Of a stretch of DNA of 64,000 bases, positions 36,000-47,830 are shown one piece after another (positions within the stretch are counted from its first letter, which is position 1; every line of letters starts with the position of its first letter). The position numbers and the translations under genes were made by a program. Under the pieces are notes generated by a model. It was given only the letters and a program-made list of their open reading frames with translations, did not search any database and was not told the origin of the DNA. The stretch comes from Casuarius casuarius. Its lineage: Eukaryota > Chordata > Aves > Casuariiformes > Casuariidae. Location of the stretch: contig PTFA01000406.1 in NCBI GenBank assembly GCA_003342895.1, positions 62,001-126,000 on the forward strand, in the 5' to 3' direction.

Positions 36000-37502
36000 C
36001 TGTGATAGATCATAAAGAAATATGGGGAAGGTGAAAGGAAAAGAGAACTTGATATTGGAGCATAAATGATCATTTAACATTTGACAGCAAATTTACAGTA
36101 TTTATTAGAAAAGTGGTATTAGGGTCAGACACAATGCTAGCAAGTAAGAGAGGTTGTCTGCATATCACTTTTGCTGTCTCTGCTAAAGCATACTCTGTGT
36201 CCTGTATTTCTTTCTTTAACAAAATCCAGTTATATCGCCAGCAAAAATGAGAATCACACTTTTCTAGGTCCAAGATTGCTGCAAGAACGAACACCTTCTC
36301 AGGTATCTGAATCTTTCCTCCTTTCTGTTGCCAATTTCTTTTTTCAAATTCTCTACTGAAAATATTTTTATTCTCAAACTTTTTTCTTTTTCACCATTTC
36401 TTTTGTAGACATTCTCTACCATTTCTCTTCTATCTAACCCTAACCAGGATAAGATTTTTCAAAACTTGAAAGCAGAGCTCTGCAAGTAGATCGTACAGTT
36501 TTTCCATGATGTGCAAAGGGGGCATGAAAGATTTCTGGTTTATGGGTTTTTAAAGTTTTTTTATGAATCCTATCTTCAGTTTTTCAACATTTCACTGTAA
36601 AAGTTCAGGTTTTATGTATTCTGTCAGTATAGAGATATATTTGATATGTCACTAGAGAAGTAACAGGACAAAGCTGGGCTAAGAAATGGAGTTGCTGACT
36701 TAGATAGGAGATATTTTTAAAATTCAAAATGATCACATCTTTTTAGCACAATTCAATTAACTAAAAGATTTTTATCCTAAATCTCTCATTGTAAAGGATT
36801 CAAAACTGCCTCCCTTTCAGAGGAGAGAGAGCACAACTCTGAACATAAAGCTTTGAGACTTTAACAACAAATTTTAGACAGAACAAATTTCAGATTTTTA
36901 ATATTTTTGAAGAGGACAGAAATTAAAATTTTTAGAAATATTTTTTAGAAAGAAAATTCAAAACTGTCCTGCTTCTTTGTAAATCGTAAAACTGCAAAAG
37001 AACTGCAAGTCAGCTTTTACACAAATAGATTATGCAGCACCCATATACGAACATAATGTTTACTTAGTTGCTTATAGCAGTTACTTTTATTCTCAGCTTC
37101 CTAGATCCATTTTCTTCATATCTGTCCTTATGTACAGGTGAATCTTATGAATAGCAAATATGCTATTTTTATTTGATCAAAAATACACAGAACACTTTGG
37201 GTATTATGTAAATACAAAATTTAGTGTTCCTAGCTACCATTTTTTTTCACTGATGTGTTTTGTAAAGTTGAGCAAATAACTTCACCTCCATGTGCTTCTT
37301 ACCCTTTTGCCTAGCTTGCAAATTTTTCAGGGCGAGGCGTGTTTCAAATTGTGTGTTTTCATACCTGTGTATGTGTCAGTGTATGTATTGCCTGAGAAAA
37401 TAGTGTCCCATTATGGACTGGATGTTCTGTGCATTAGCGTAATGCAGATAATGATAATATGTTGGCAAAATAATATGACAGAAAGTGAGCTGCCATGCTT
37501 AC
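36000..37502 (-). other. MLANA: MLANA intron 3
   Basis: A 1.5-kb AT-rich intron. No coding or repeat content was recognised. Confidence 0.8.
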
Positions 37503-37599
37503 CTGTAGACTTTTGTAGCCACTGCGTCTTTTGTAGTACCAGCAGCCAAAGATAAGTAAAATTGCCAGCACCAAAATGAAAATTCCAATACCCAGAGCT
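37503..37599 (-). CDS. MLANA: MLANA coding exon, transmembrane segment
   Basis: A 97-base exon with acceptor CGCAACAG and donor CTACAG|GTAAGC. It encodes residues 25-57: ALGIGIFILVLAILLIFGCW is the single membrane span (about 26-45), followed by the basic stop-transfer YYKRRSGYKS. This matches the Melan-A membrane region, where the human protein has AAGIGILTV then GCWYCRRR. The Cys at 44 is the likely membrane-proximal acylation site by family analogy. Melan-A is a melanosome and ER/Golgi membrane protein that partners PMEL in melanosome maturation. Confidence 0.97.
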
Positions 37600-39921
37600 C
37601 TGTTGCGAAAGCAAAACAAAATAATTAACAACAGAACTAGATGTATTCTTCCAGTAACAAGAAGAATGAAAGTAAGCAATCATTAAAAATTATTCATAAG
37701 CAGCTCTATAATACTCTGGTTCTTGTTCTGTGACATACTAGGCACAATATTGGTGTCACTGGGTCACTTTAGGGAACACAGGCTTAGCAAAATGTGTTGG
37801 AAGACAACTCTCCCACTGCTTACCAGGAAGTCAGGAGAAGTAGCACTGTTGCACTATTTATCAGAAAGCAAGTGACAAAGTAATTGCAAGTTCCTACTCA
37901 TAAAAAAGTCTTCTTCCCATTCTAATGTTCTCTCTGTTCAGAGATACAGAAACAGCTCCCCATTTTTCTCTTCTTTGCCTGTTCTGCTTTTTTCCCACCC
38001 TCTCCCTCTCCCACTTTTTTTAAGGATGGTAAGTAACCATCAAAAAAAGAGAAAACCAAAACCATGGCTGCATGAACGGAAGAGTCTAGAAATTGCTTCA
38101 AGGAAAAGGAGGGCAGAAAAAAAGTGATGACATGAGTTGAGATAAACCCATCCTGACACTGGTTTATATCTCTTACCATAATTCACTCATATCTGGTTGC
38201 TTGGAGTAATTACCACCAGGCTTTTCCACTGAGATTGAGAAATCGACTGTGTCACTTTTGAGAGACCTTTTATATCTATTTGTTATCATTTTTGCTGATT
38301 CAGATTTCCTGGGGACTCCTTCTTGTGTACCCGTGACCTAAGAAGTGTGAGATGAAGCTGGAGTGCAAAGAGTTTGGTGTGGCAGAGCAGGTTTTCTCTG
38401 CATCTAAACTGCCCAGGTGCAGCTTAAAGCAGGAAGCCCCTTGGAGCCAAAGGGATTTTTTTTTTTATCACACATACCTGAATCCTGCCAGTTACTTCTG
38501 CCCCTTGCAAAAGTGTACTTGTGTTCGATGGAGATCTGGTAACCTGTCCAAGAACAGAGCTCACTGGCTGCCTGGTGCAGCAGTGTTGCAACCGATGATC
38601 TTTGAAGTTAAGAGATGACTACGCTGGTTTTGTTACTGTCTCCAGGAAGCTAAACTTGGAAACACTACTTCCTTCTCCAAGCAGCTGCTTCCATATCTGC
38701 TGTTTGAGACTGTTTTCTCCTTTTCAGTCTTATTCTCTCTACACTTCTGATGTTTTGGCAATCAATTAGCCCATATTCCCCTGGGAGCACAGAATTTGTC
38801 ATTTCTGAAGTTGGTAATTTTACTGCGTATTTGCTGTCTAACCCTTTACCTACCTGTCTAGAGGCTAGATGGGTAAGAAAGTGCAATTGCAATTCCTTGC
38901 AATTTCAGTTAAAGCTGCAGCTGTGATACTGGAAACTTTTATTTAGTTTTATCTTGAATGCTTCTTGCAGTCCTGGAATGAGACAGTAACTTTCCCCTAC
39001 CGTCTCTGGAAAACCTGCATAAGCACTTTGATCTGAGCATTGGAAGTTACAGCAGCTTAGTTTAGAGTGCTGAGACGTGGCTAGCCACCGTTCTGGCTTG
39101 GAGAACTGAACTTTTTTGGAAATACCGTTAGAGAGGCTTCCCCTTTGTTTTTTCTCTATGCCCAGGGATGAGCATGAAAGAACAAATGTTTTGCAGTATG
39201 CGTGTGGTACAAGTCACCAAGTTCGGGGCCTACTGAACCAGTGCCAGAAGCACATTCCACATACAGATACCCCAAGCACACTGGAAAAACACGTCTAAAG
39301 CAGTAACACATCACCAGCAGGGTAGTGTCTTCTGCAGTAATCCAAGACCCAACATACTTCACTGTGAGCTAGCAAAGTGTTAGCTTGAGTTAGTTCTGCT
39401 AAAAAGGAGTCCCTCCCAGGAACGATTTATTGAGAGTCACTTTTGTAAGGCATTGATGTCTCCATCAGCTTTTTGATGGTATTTTACTATTTCCCTGGGG
39501 ATTTCACTTATATTATTCCTTGGGGTGAGATGATGTCCCTTTGACGTTCTGAAGACATGTACGTGGATCTGGAGATAAAACCTGTTGTAAAGATCACCTT
39601 ACAACACCCTCAAAAGAATAATTTGAAATAAGGCTCAGTAAGCCTAGTAATTTTATTATAAAGGTTAATGAATTGTGATCATATGATCAAACTGTAGATT
39701 CTGGAGTTCCTGCCATTCCAGGTTTTTTTTAACCATTGAATGCTTTTTAAGATATTGCAATGACAGATATCACAGACAACTACAAAACAGCGAAACAGTA
39801 CTCCCCTGCCTTCCATAGTTACATTTTTTTTTCAGTAATTAATCCTATTTGGTAAATTTCTTTTCAATGTAGAATTTTTTCACCAGATTACATGCTAACT
39901 TAGGTTTTGCTTTGTACTTAC
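37600..39921 (-). other. MLANA: MLANA intron 2
   Basis: A 2.3-kb intron, GTAAGT to AACAG. No conserved coding content was recognised. Confidence 0.8.
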
Positions 39922-40020
39922 TCCTCTGCTGCAAAATAGCTGTGTCCTTTGCCTCTGAAAGAGTTGCCATCTGGCTGGTGATCTTTTCTGGGCATTTTGT
40001 GCTCTTGATCCTGTTCAAAC
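39922..40020 (-). CDS. MLANA: MLANA exon 2 with start codon
   Basis: The exon begins after TATTTTGTAG with 25 bases of 5' UTR. The ATG is at 39995, and 74 coding bases lead to a GCAGAGGA|GTAAGT donor (phase 2). The translation MPRKDHQPDGNSFRGKGHSY then FAAE matches the Melan-A N-terminus (MPRED ... GKGHSYTTAEE). There is no signal peptide, as in the family. The whole CDS, 74+97+102+69 bases, is 342 and phase-consistent, giving 113 residues compared with 118 in human. The gene is complete and intact. Confidence 0.95.
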
Positions 40021-40150
40021 CTACAAAATAGAAATATAGCTTCTCAATGAAGGAAATAATTTGTTATCTCTAAGGCATAATATGTTATCAACTTTTTGGT
40101 TTTGACAGGCACACTTTGAGGAGCTGGGGCAATCTGATATCTTTAGAATC

Positions 40151-40180
40151 ATATATATATATATATATATATGTATATAT
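40151..40180. repeat. (AT)n microsatellite
   Basis: About eleven uninterrupted AT units followed by GTATATAT. A simple repeat. Confidence 0.95.
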
Positions 40181-40446
40181 GCAGCTATCCCAATTTAAGG
40201 CAGAACTCAAAACCATAACTAAAGTTTATGTTTGAATAGTTCCAATGACATCAAGATATTTGCACCTGAGTGTGACTGAGAATGACCTGGCGTGTTCTCT
40301 TTAGGTACTAGATGCTGGCAGACTTCTGAACTAAATCTCTTAGGAATATAGAAATGAGGCAATTTACCTGGACAGAAAAAAATACTCAAAAGAAAAAACT
40401 AATATTGTCCTTACAAGTCATTGTTTCTATTCCTTGTAAGCACTCA

Positions 40447-40525
40447 GGGGCCAGATTCTCAGTCAGCATAAACTGTCAGGGATCCAGTGACTTTCAGATG
40501 ATTATACCAATTTATGTTTGTTGAC
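40447..40525. mobile_element. Old amniote hairpin-type interspersed repeat
   Basis: GGGGCCAGATTCTCAGTCAG, then CAGTGACTTTCAGATG, then ATACCAATTTATG follow a pattern I recall from many turtle, crocodile and bird copies of an ancient palindromic element (GGCCAGATTCTCAG ... TCCATTGACTTC ... CACCAATTTACACC). Family name uncertain. Confidence 0.4.
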
Positions 40526-40897
40526 AATCTATATTTGGATGTTCTACCAATACGTATAGGGAATTTATACTGTAATCTGAGTTTCCAGTCTTTGGGGACT
40601 AAAATCAGTCTGAATAGTTAAAAATCGAATTGATCTGATGTAGTGAAGGAAAAATACAGAAGTAACAGTCTTTCTCTCATTTAAATAGCATACCAACAGA
40701 TCCTGTTTGATAGTACCCAACTAATCTACCTACCTACGTTATACCGTTAAAAAAATAATGACCCCCCCTCAAGAGAATTCAGGTCAAGGAAACAAACCAT
40801 TTTCAGAATTCACGAAGAGCCAGTCAAGCCTCTTCTGAAGTATAATTCTGAAGCAACACAGAAAAGTTTGGGTAGAATAAAAAAATACAAGGCTTAC

Positions 40898-40924
40898 CTC
40901 CTTCAGACCTGTACTCTGTCTGCT
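40898..40924 (-). other. MLANA: Candidate MLANA non-coding exon 1
   Basis: The minus strand reads AGCAGACAGAG, then TACAGGTCTGAAGGAG, directly before GTAAGC, a strong donor. As I recall it, human MLANA mRNA starts AGCAGACAGAGG with a similarly short exon ending AAGGAAG, and has the same 25-base distance from the exon junction to the ATG. The 5' boundary is approximate. No clear TATA box was seen just upstream, and no CATGTG-type MITF M-box was found within about 200 bases. Confidence 0.5.
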
Positions 40925-43900
40925 AGCTAAAGGCATGTACCGCTTTCTTCTCCTTGACTTGATTTGGGTTTTTTTTCCCCTCTTTGATCTGTTCTCTTAT
41001 GACTATCACGAGTTTAAATTCCTTTCAGTGCAACTTCTGACTGCATTCACTGGCATGAAAGAGGCAAGAAGACAACTTTTTACTTTCTCCTTAGAGTCCA
41101 CATCCTTCTTTCTTAAATAAGCAGCTCAAAAATCTGCTATTTCTCTGTGTTATTACGTATACATGTTATTACATCAGAGATGACCAGCACCAGTTTACCT
41201 ACCTAATCAATATGAGCTGCTAGAGTGGGCAGACTAGTACTAAATTAAAAGTTGTTTTGATTTAGGACTGGTTATTTTGTAACTGAGATCTGGTCTAAGC
41301 AGCATTTTTGTATGGGTTTAACTCAAGTTTTGTTTACCCACACATCTTATACTATTGTAACAGTATGTAGAAACCAGCATGGCTGGAGCAAAACTCTAAC
41401 GTGGATGCTGTTACACCGTGATAGAAGTGTCTTAGACTGGGTGCTGAGTACAATCTGACAAACAAACTGAGTACAGTTTGCTCTGCATGGGTAAGCAAAT
41501 GCTGCTGCAGAAAGAGAAGCCCTTTCCCGTGGGCAGCCGAACCAACGAAGCCTGGTTTCCTACGGATGTGTGAGGAGTCATTGTGTTTGCTCATGTGTGC
41601 ACACATTTTGCAGTAATCCCATTTACAGCACCCAGCAAGAAACAGCAGTCTGTGATTAATCCAGAGTTGTGGGAACTGTGATTGGCCAGCAGTGATAGTT
41701 ACTACCCCCAAAAAAACCGTACAGAGATCATGTTCTGCTTGCCATTTCTTCCAGTGAGGACATTAACATGCGCCTTTCTCTCTACCCTATCACAGACTCT
41801 TTTTTCTAAGCTTGAAGGAGTTTAATTATCTTTGAGGCTGTGAACTTGACTCTAAATTTTGTAGAAACTAGATAGATTCAAAAGTGAACAGGAAAGAACA
41901 GATAGCGTGAGAGATCATGGGAGACTTAATTCCTTAGAAATCAGCAGGGAAGTTGTAACACCACTATCCAGAGCGAGTGCAGTGCTGGGAAAGGCCAGAC
42001 CATTCTTCAGTTCTGCACGTTCCCCTGATTTTGCCTAATGATGGTAAAAATCTGAGCCTTGCGTGGCATTAACACCAGAAGGATCTAATTGTTTTTGCCA
42101 GAACCATCAATGTTCAAAGCAACGGGGTTTTTTGGCAGAAAGGGAAGTAAAGCGAGGAAGAAGAATGCACATTAGTAAGGAGCATAAGTTTGCTCAGTTG
42201 GCCAGATGGTTCAGTGTTTCTTTTGTACTATCCCAGATGAATTTAATGGGAGGTTAAAATGTGAAAGAGATGCAGGGAAACTTTCTGTAGATACCACACA
42301 CAGTAAGTATGTGCTATTGCTGTCTATTAAATTCCCATAGAAATATGCCAGCCCTTGTGTAGTGCTTTGAAAATGTCATATAATTCCTTATAAAATCATG
42401 TGTTTTCTTGAGGAAAAGCTTGATTTCTGGGAGAGGATGCTAACTGAAGAGTACTGTTTGTTCTTGTCATAGTCAAAGCTGAGACATAGAGAAAATCCAT
42501 GTGATATCAAGATCAGTATGTCTCTGTCCCTTCTTCGCCTCAGGCATTGGGGGTAAAAATGTCAACTGACCAAGTAGTTTATCTTCTGAAGGAATCTCTT
42601 GTTAATAGTATAACAAGGAGGAAAAAAGAGAACACCTTTGTCATAGATCTGTGGTATATAAATACATAATGCTTCTATTGAGGAATTGGGTAGGTGATAA
42701 CATGAAACATCATGTCATGGTTCTGATCTCAGTTATCTTTTACAAAACCTGTTTCAGTGCTGCTAACTCCATCAGTGTAAAGTCACTGGAATTTAAGTGC
42801 AGATTCAACAGGTGTTATCTTTTTAAAGACATTACACTTGTTAACAATTTAGCTCTATGTCGAATGGATAACATTTCAAGAGAAGAGGATGGGAAAAGAG
42901 GAGAAACCCCAAAGCAATCAAGACGTCTTTCGATAGCCAACAGCCTCTGGCAAACCGGTATGACAGTCTGATGAGTCATAACAGTAGCTATGAAATGTGT
43001 ATTTTTATTTCACCTTTTAAACAGAATGGCAATTGTTTCTATTCTGTTGATTGCATGATTTCACCTTTCTAGTATGAGATTCTAGGATTTTTATTCATTT
43101 GTTTATGTGCCTTGATTGATAATCTTTATTTTCCTCTGGTATTTGTGGTTCACTAGGGCAGACAGAACAAAGAAACATAAGTAGCTTGATGCCTGATTTA
43201 GTAAAGGCTTTAGTGTGTATTTGACAGGAATTTCAGTGGAAACTAAGCATTTCAGTGCTACATCTACATTAACAAGTAACACAGTACTGTAAGAGTGGAT
43301 AAGAGGATTATACCAGTTGGTGCTGAGAATACTCAACTCTCCATTATACATGGTTTGTGGATTTACTTTGAATTACATATTACATGGCCTCCTGGGCTGA
43401 ACGAGTTTCTGTATGTATGCTTGGAGCTTTTTGAAAGGAAGTTATCCTGCAGTTTGCTGCCACCTCAACTGCAGTCCCCTTTAGGAAGCACCATGTTGTC
43501 CAGGACACTGTCTCGCAGAGACAGCATTAGTACCTTGTCACACACAGAAGGCCTGGTTCGTGAAAGCCTCTTTTTCCCTTGCAATTTCCAAGTGTAGCTG
43601 TGGTCCCCAGTGCCAGGCCCATCTCCCCCAGCTCCGTCTCTGAACAGTGCCAGTACAGAAGAAGCAGTAGTCTTAATCCTATAGCAGCTATGCCATAGGC
43701 ATGCCCTGAATGCCTTGGCACCTGTGTTCCTGCACCTCTTTTTTCCTAAGAAAAAAGACTGGATTACTTTCCAGGAGTGTTTTTCTTTGCAGCTATTTTG
43801 TCTGTGGTTTCCTGGTGGTTCTGAGCCCAGGATATTTATAGGACTACATTGTTCTCGAGTTGTGGGATGAGCAACCCTAGGTGCAAATGTTTGGGATGCA

Positions 43901-44059
43901 GAGGGCCACCATCAAGGCGAGCTGGGATTTTGACCTCACTTTCTGCGCATGTACCTTCAGGAAACCATACCTGACTTCAAGAGAGTGGTGCTGGTTTCTG
44001 AAGCCTCACAATCCTGTCTCCACAAGCCAGTGGCTAACTCACTTTTGGTTTTGATGACC
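40925..44059. other. Intergenic DNA upstream of MLANA
   Basis: Should contain the MLANA promoter. TCATGTG cores resembling MITF sites occur at about 41590-41600 and 42395-42402, too far and too common to call. No other gene was seen. Confidence 0.4.
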
Positions 44060-44545
44060 ATGGGATCCTGTTTGAAGAACAACAACTGATTGGGAGAGGT
44101 GGGATCCACCTCACTAGATGGAGCACACACGTCTTTGTCAGCAGGCCGGCCAGCCTGCCAAGGGGAGCTGTAAACTAGGAGAGAGACGGGAGAGTTGCAG
44201 GGACCACACAGTCAACAAAACAGGGCTTTGGTGGGGGCACCTCAAGTATTTGCAGGCAGGCAAGGAAGTGCCTACAAGACAAGACTTTGGGGAAACCTCT
44301 TGCACCCCTTCTGGGAAACTGGCTTGCTCAGATACCTCTCCGAAGGCGAGGAGCAAGAGCCGCGTTTATGAGAGAGCAGCGGGAGTGTATGGAGCTCTGC
44401 CTGGGGGTGAGCGATGTGCTGGCTGAGAGCTTTTGGGCAAGGATGAAGGGGCGGACTAACATGGGTGACACCGTTGTGCGTGTTTGCTACAGGACACCTG
44501 ATTGGGAAGAGGAAGCTTCATCCTCAGGTGCACTCAGTCCCTTTG
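44060..44545 (+). mobile_element. CR1 LINE internal fragment (region before and within endonuclease)
   Basis: TGATTGGGAGAGGTGGGATC, then CAGCAGGCCGGCCAGCCTGC and AGCTGTAAACTAGGAG match the avian CR1 segment that precedes ORF2 (GGCTGGCCAACCTGGTGAGG ... TTTAAACTAG). Further on, a frame reading GDTVVRVCYRTPDWEEEA matches the CR1 endonuclease stretch with VCYRPPD-EEE. Frames are broken. Plus orientation. Confidence 0.65.
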
Positions 44546-45724
44546 TCCCTTTGGACAAACACAGTTGCGGTGATTGTATCTTCTCTGGTACCTGTATTCT
44601 CTTTTTAACCTTTTTTGTTATCTCTAAGTTTGTCTGCTTTCAGTATATGATATATATATTTGGCTGCTGACCCTTCTCCTGAGGTGGTGTTGCTACTCTC
44701 ACCTGCACTTTCCTTAGCATAGGATTTGTTCAGTAAAACGTAGCAGAAGTTGATGGCTGCTACACTGATCTCAAGAGAAGGGGGAGAAGTGGTTGGCTTA
44801 CTAGCTGCTCTCAAAGGGACTGAGAGGAGGAAAGAGAAGTGGGAAAGCTGCTTGCTCGTTGCTCTTCAGGGAGTTGCTCTGTCAAGGTGGAGAAAAAACC
44901 TTCCTAGGGACTGGGATAGCAATGGCTGAAATAAGAGCTAGGGAGATGGGGACAAAGCCAGATGATTAGGCCCTGAAAGAGGGAAAGCTCCTCCGTCTCA
45001 CCCTCCCTGCAAGGAAACATTTTACTCCTCTTAGTAAGACATGCACCTGTCACATCTCCCTCCCACTTTGTGGCTCTCAGGAGAAATCACTTTTCTGTCC
45101 TGTATCTAGACATTTTCCTTGAAACACTGCAAGAGTGATCACACCCTTCCTGCCTCAGGTGGGTCCACATGGGCCTTATCCTACCACTCTGTTTGGGTAC
45201 TTGGATAGGAGCTCTGCAGACTGAATCCACATATCAGTTTTTGTTCTGTCTCAGCACTGAGCTGAGTTTCCTCCATCCCCTGCTTTTCCTGTGGCTGGCC
45301 CACCAACTGCTGCCTGGGTACATGATCTGGCAGATCTGGAGGGAGACTGAAGACTTCCCTTAAGAGCTGCTGCTCCCACAGCCTCACTGGAGTGTCCTGT
45401 TCCCCAGCCTCTGAAGTTTGTGTGGGCCAAGAGCTGCTATCAGACTTGCTGAACATCATAGTGGAGCCAGCTGGAGCCTCCCAGGCCTCCAGTGTGATCC
45501 CTTAATAGCATCTCTGTAGCCTGTAGCATCTTTTATGGGATGGCCTACTAGGGTCCTGGCAGCAGCGGTGCAGGAGCAAGGCAAGGGACAGGAGGAGGAC
45601 TACTGCTGCAGCCCCGTTGTTCAGAGGACTCTGTGGAGCCAGCCTCTCAGTCCACGAGTGTCTCTGAGCCTGTGCTGTGCAAATCCGTTGCCTGTGGCCA
45701 TCTATTCCATGGGCTGGTACTCAA
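44546..45724. other. GC-richer intergenic DNA between CR1 fragments
   Basis: Probably further decayed transposon sequence, as composition matches the flanking CR1 pieces, but no diagnostic motif was recognised. No gene seen. Confidence 0.4.
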
Positions 45725-45855
45725 GGTCCTGCAGAGTAACGAGCCTCTCAGCCTCCACAGCCTCTCTGGGCAACCCGTTCCAGTGTTCAACCATCCTCAC
45801 AGTAAGGAAGTGTTTTCCTATGTGTAGAGAGAATTTCTTGTGTTTCAGGCAGCAT
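45725..45855 (-). mobile_element. CR1 LINE 3'-region fragment
   Basis: CAGCCTCCACAGCCTCTCTG, GGCAACCCGTTCCAGTGTTC and AGTAAGGAAGTGTTTTCCTA are the common reversed CR1 3' pattern (CACAACCTCTCTGGGCAGCC, TTCCAGTGCT, AAAGAAGTTTTTCCT). The element is on the minus strand. Confidence 0.8.
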
Positions 45856-45862
45856 TAATGAC

Positions 45863-45902
45863 AATCAAAGTTCATATTTCTGAATCAAAGTTCATATTTC
45901 TG
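45863..45902. repeat. Perfect 20-base tandem duplication
   Basis: AATCAAAGTTCATATTTCTG occurs twice back to back. Identical copies suggest a recent slippage event or an assembly artefact. Confidence 0.95.
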
Positions 45903-47369
45903 TTGACTTCTCTCATGCAAATTAATTCTGTGTGCCAAGTCTAGTAGACAGTAGTGCATGGAGGAAGTTTAATGCCTTAAAGCAGTAAAACAGACATAAT
46001 CCCAAGTGGTTAATGAAAACAAGTGGACGAAACGATGGAGAACTTATGTTTCTTTGACGACATTTGTGAATATTTCCCTTTCCAGGTACTCAGCATGCAA
46101 TAAGGGACCACACAGTAAAGGCCACTTAGCACTCAAATATCTAATGGCATGAGAACAGCGTAGCACATGTGGGCAATTCTGACATTCTTATGAGATGATC
46201 TGCTGGAGAAATAAACCAGCTTCTTGTTTCTCAGTAGCAGAGTGCATTTCATGTTCCTGCAGAATTCTAGGATTGAGAAATAAACTCCAAGTAGATGGGT
46301 CACCTGCCTTCCTAATGAATAAGATCCACTGGCCAACTTTTTGTATGATCTCAGATCAGATGATCCTAGGGATATCTCATGCTCTTGTGTTTAGCTTCAT
46401 GGGTTGAGGCATATGTGATGTGACCTCAGTCTTAGCACATGATGTGGCATATGCTTCAGAAACAGTGTGAGGCATTTGTCCCACAGCACCTTGATATCAG
46501 TGGTTCTAACTCACAGTCCTTCATGGTGAGGTACAAGTACAGTAAAAGTGATGCATTGCATAGGATCCAAGCTCTGTGGGCTTGAGCTGATACTAGGGAC
46601 TGGGCAAAACCTGGACTACTGCTGGATTTCTCAAATGAGGGTCAGTCAGAAAACTCTCAGCAACTTCATTTAAAATCTTATGTGGGTGAGTGCTATGATG
46701 TCTGGTTGTAGCAGCTAAATTCTGCAGTGATTCTTGAGAAGGAAGGTAGATTCTAGGACCTGTGTTGCATTTTAGAGGAACAGTTTATATGCAAAAACGG
46801 TAAGGCAAGAGAATAACATTTTCATGCTTCTTGTGGAGAAAGACCTCTGTTTTTCTCTTCCTACTTTGTATCATTTATCCTTCAGTCCCTCTGACAGTAG
46901 AGGGCAAGACACAAGGCAGTTTTCACACCGAGGAAGAGCAAGCTAAGGTAATCGCATTCAAATTGTATTTTGACCCTCACATAAGAATTGCAGGGTCCTA
47001 AAAAACATGGGGTTTGGAATGCCCTATGAGAATAAAATCTGCTTCGTCTTCACCTTACAAGAATTTTATGTTACTTGTAATTACACCTCATGCAAGTGTT
47101 CCCTGCAATAACGGTCCAGAGAAACTTAACTTGGACTGTGCTAGTCCCTCCACTTAATTTCGCCAAAGCAGTGGCAGCTTGAACACTATTCCTGCTGTAA
47201 TAGAAGTAAAAGCAGTCTCAGAAAGGAACCAGATGTTCACTTAGTATTTGCTCTGTGCTTTGGAACAGATCGTCACCTGGCCATTGACTGTCAGGGCGTC
47301 CAGAAGATCACTACCGCGAAGTGCGCTTAGCAGAAAAATGGAGCAATGGCTTACCTTTTCTCCTTTCAT
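45903..47369. other. Intergenic DNA, nothing recognised
   Basis: AT-rich single-copy-looking sequence with no gene, RNA or repeat that I can support. Confidence 0.5.
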
Positions 47370-47560
47370 GGGATTACAGGATCCTCCGCAGGCTGGCGGG
47401 CACCTCAGGAGGTCCTTAGTCCAACCCCAGCCCACAGCAGGCTCAGTGCTGGGGGCAGACTGGGTTGCTCAGGGCTTTTCCCCGTCAGGGCTGGACACCC
47501 TCTGAGGACGGAGCTGGCACCACCTCTCTGGCCCGGCTCAATGCTGGAAATGTTTCTCCT
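47370..47560 (-). mobile_element. CR1 LINE 3'-region fragment, GC-rich subfamily
   Basis: GGAGGTCCTTAGTCCAACCC, then GACTGGGTTGCTCAGGGCTT and GAGGACGGAGCTGGCACCAC follow a reversed CR1 3' end (GGTCTCTAGTCCAACC, GGTTGCTCAGGGCTT, AGGACGGAGACTGCACAACC). The element is on the minus strand. The GC-rich, CpG-rich sequence that follows to about 47830 was not assigned. Confidence 0.75.
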
Positions 47561-47830
47561 CATCCCCCCACGGCGTCTCCCTGCCCCTGCCTGCGGGTGC
47601 CCCGTGGCCGCCCCTGCTCCCGGCAAGCCGCCCCGGCCCTGCAGCCTCTCCTTGCTGCGCCAGGCTCCTGCCTCGACCACCTTGGTCCCCCTCCATGGGA
47701 CTCGCTCCTGTCCGTCAGTTTTCTTCTCCGTATTGCTGGGCCCCAAACGGGATGCACTGAGAGCTGAGTCCCTTGATCTACTGGCTGCATCACTGCTCGT
47801 GCAGCGCAGGGTGCTGCTAACCTTCTTTGC
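47561..47830. other. CpG-rich block, unassigned
   Basis: This stretch is C-rich with many CpGs (for example CCACGGCGTCTCC, GTGCCCCGTGGCCG, CCCCGGCCC). It stands out against AT-rich flanks. Long open frames on both strands here reflect base composition. It could be more of the adjoining transposon or a small CpG island. Confidence 0.5.

Larger units (their letters stand above)
40021..40897 (-). other. MLANA: MLANA intron 1 (in 5' UTR)
   Basis: An 877-base intron if the exon at 40898 is correct. It holds an (AT)n microsatellite at 40151-40180 and an old interspersed repeat at about 40447-40525. Confidence 0.55.

Noticed and set aside
36436..36450. CTAACCCTAACC, telomere-like repeat
   Set aside because: Only two hexamers; common by chance and not an interstitial telomere array.
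41590..42402. TCATGTG cores as the MLANA MITF site
   Set aside because: They lie 0.7-1.5 kb upstream of the candidate exon 1 and this 7-mer is frequent by chance; there is no flanking support.
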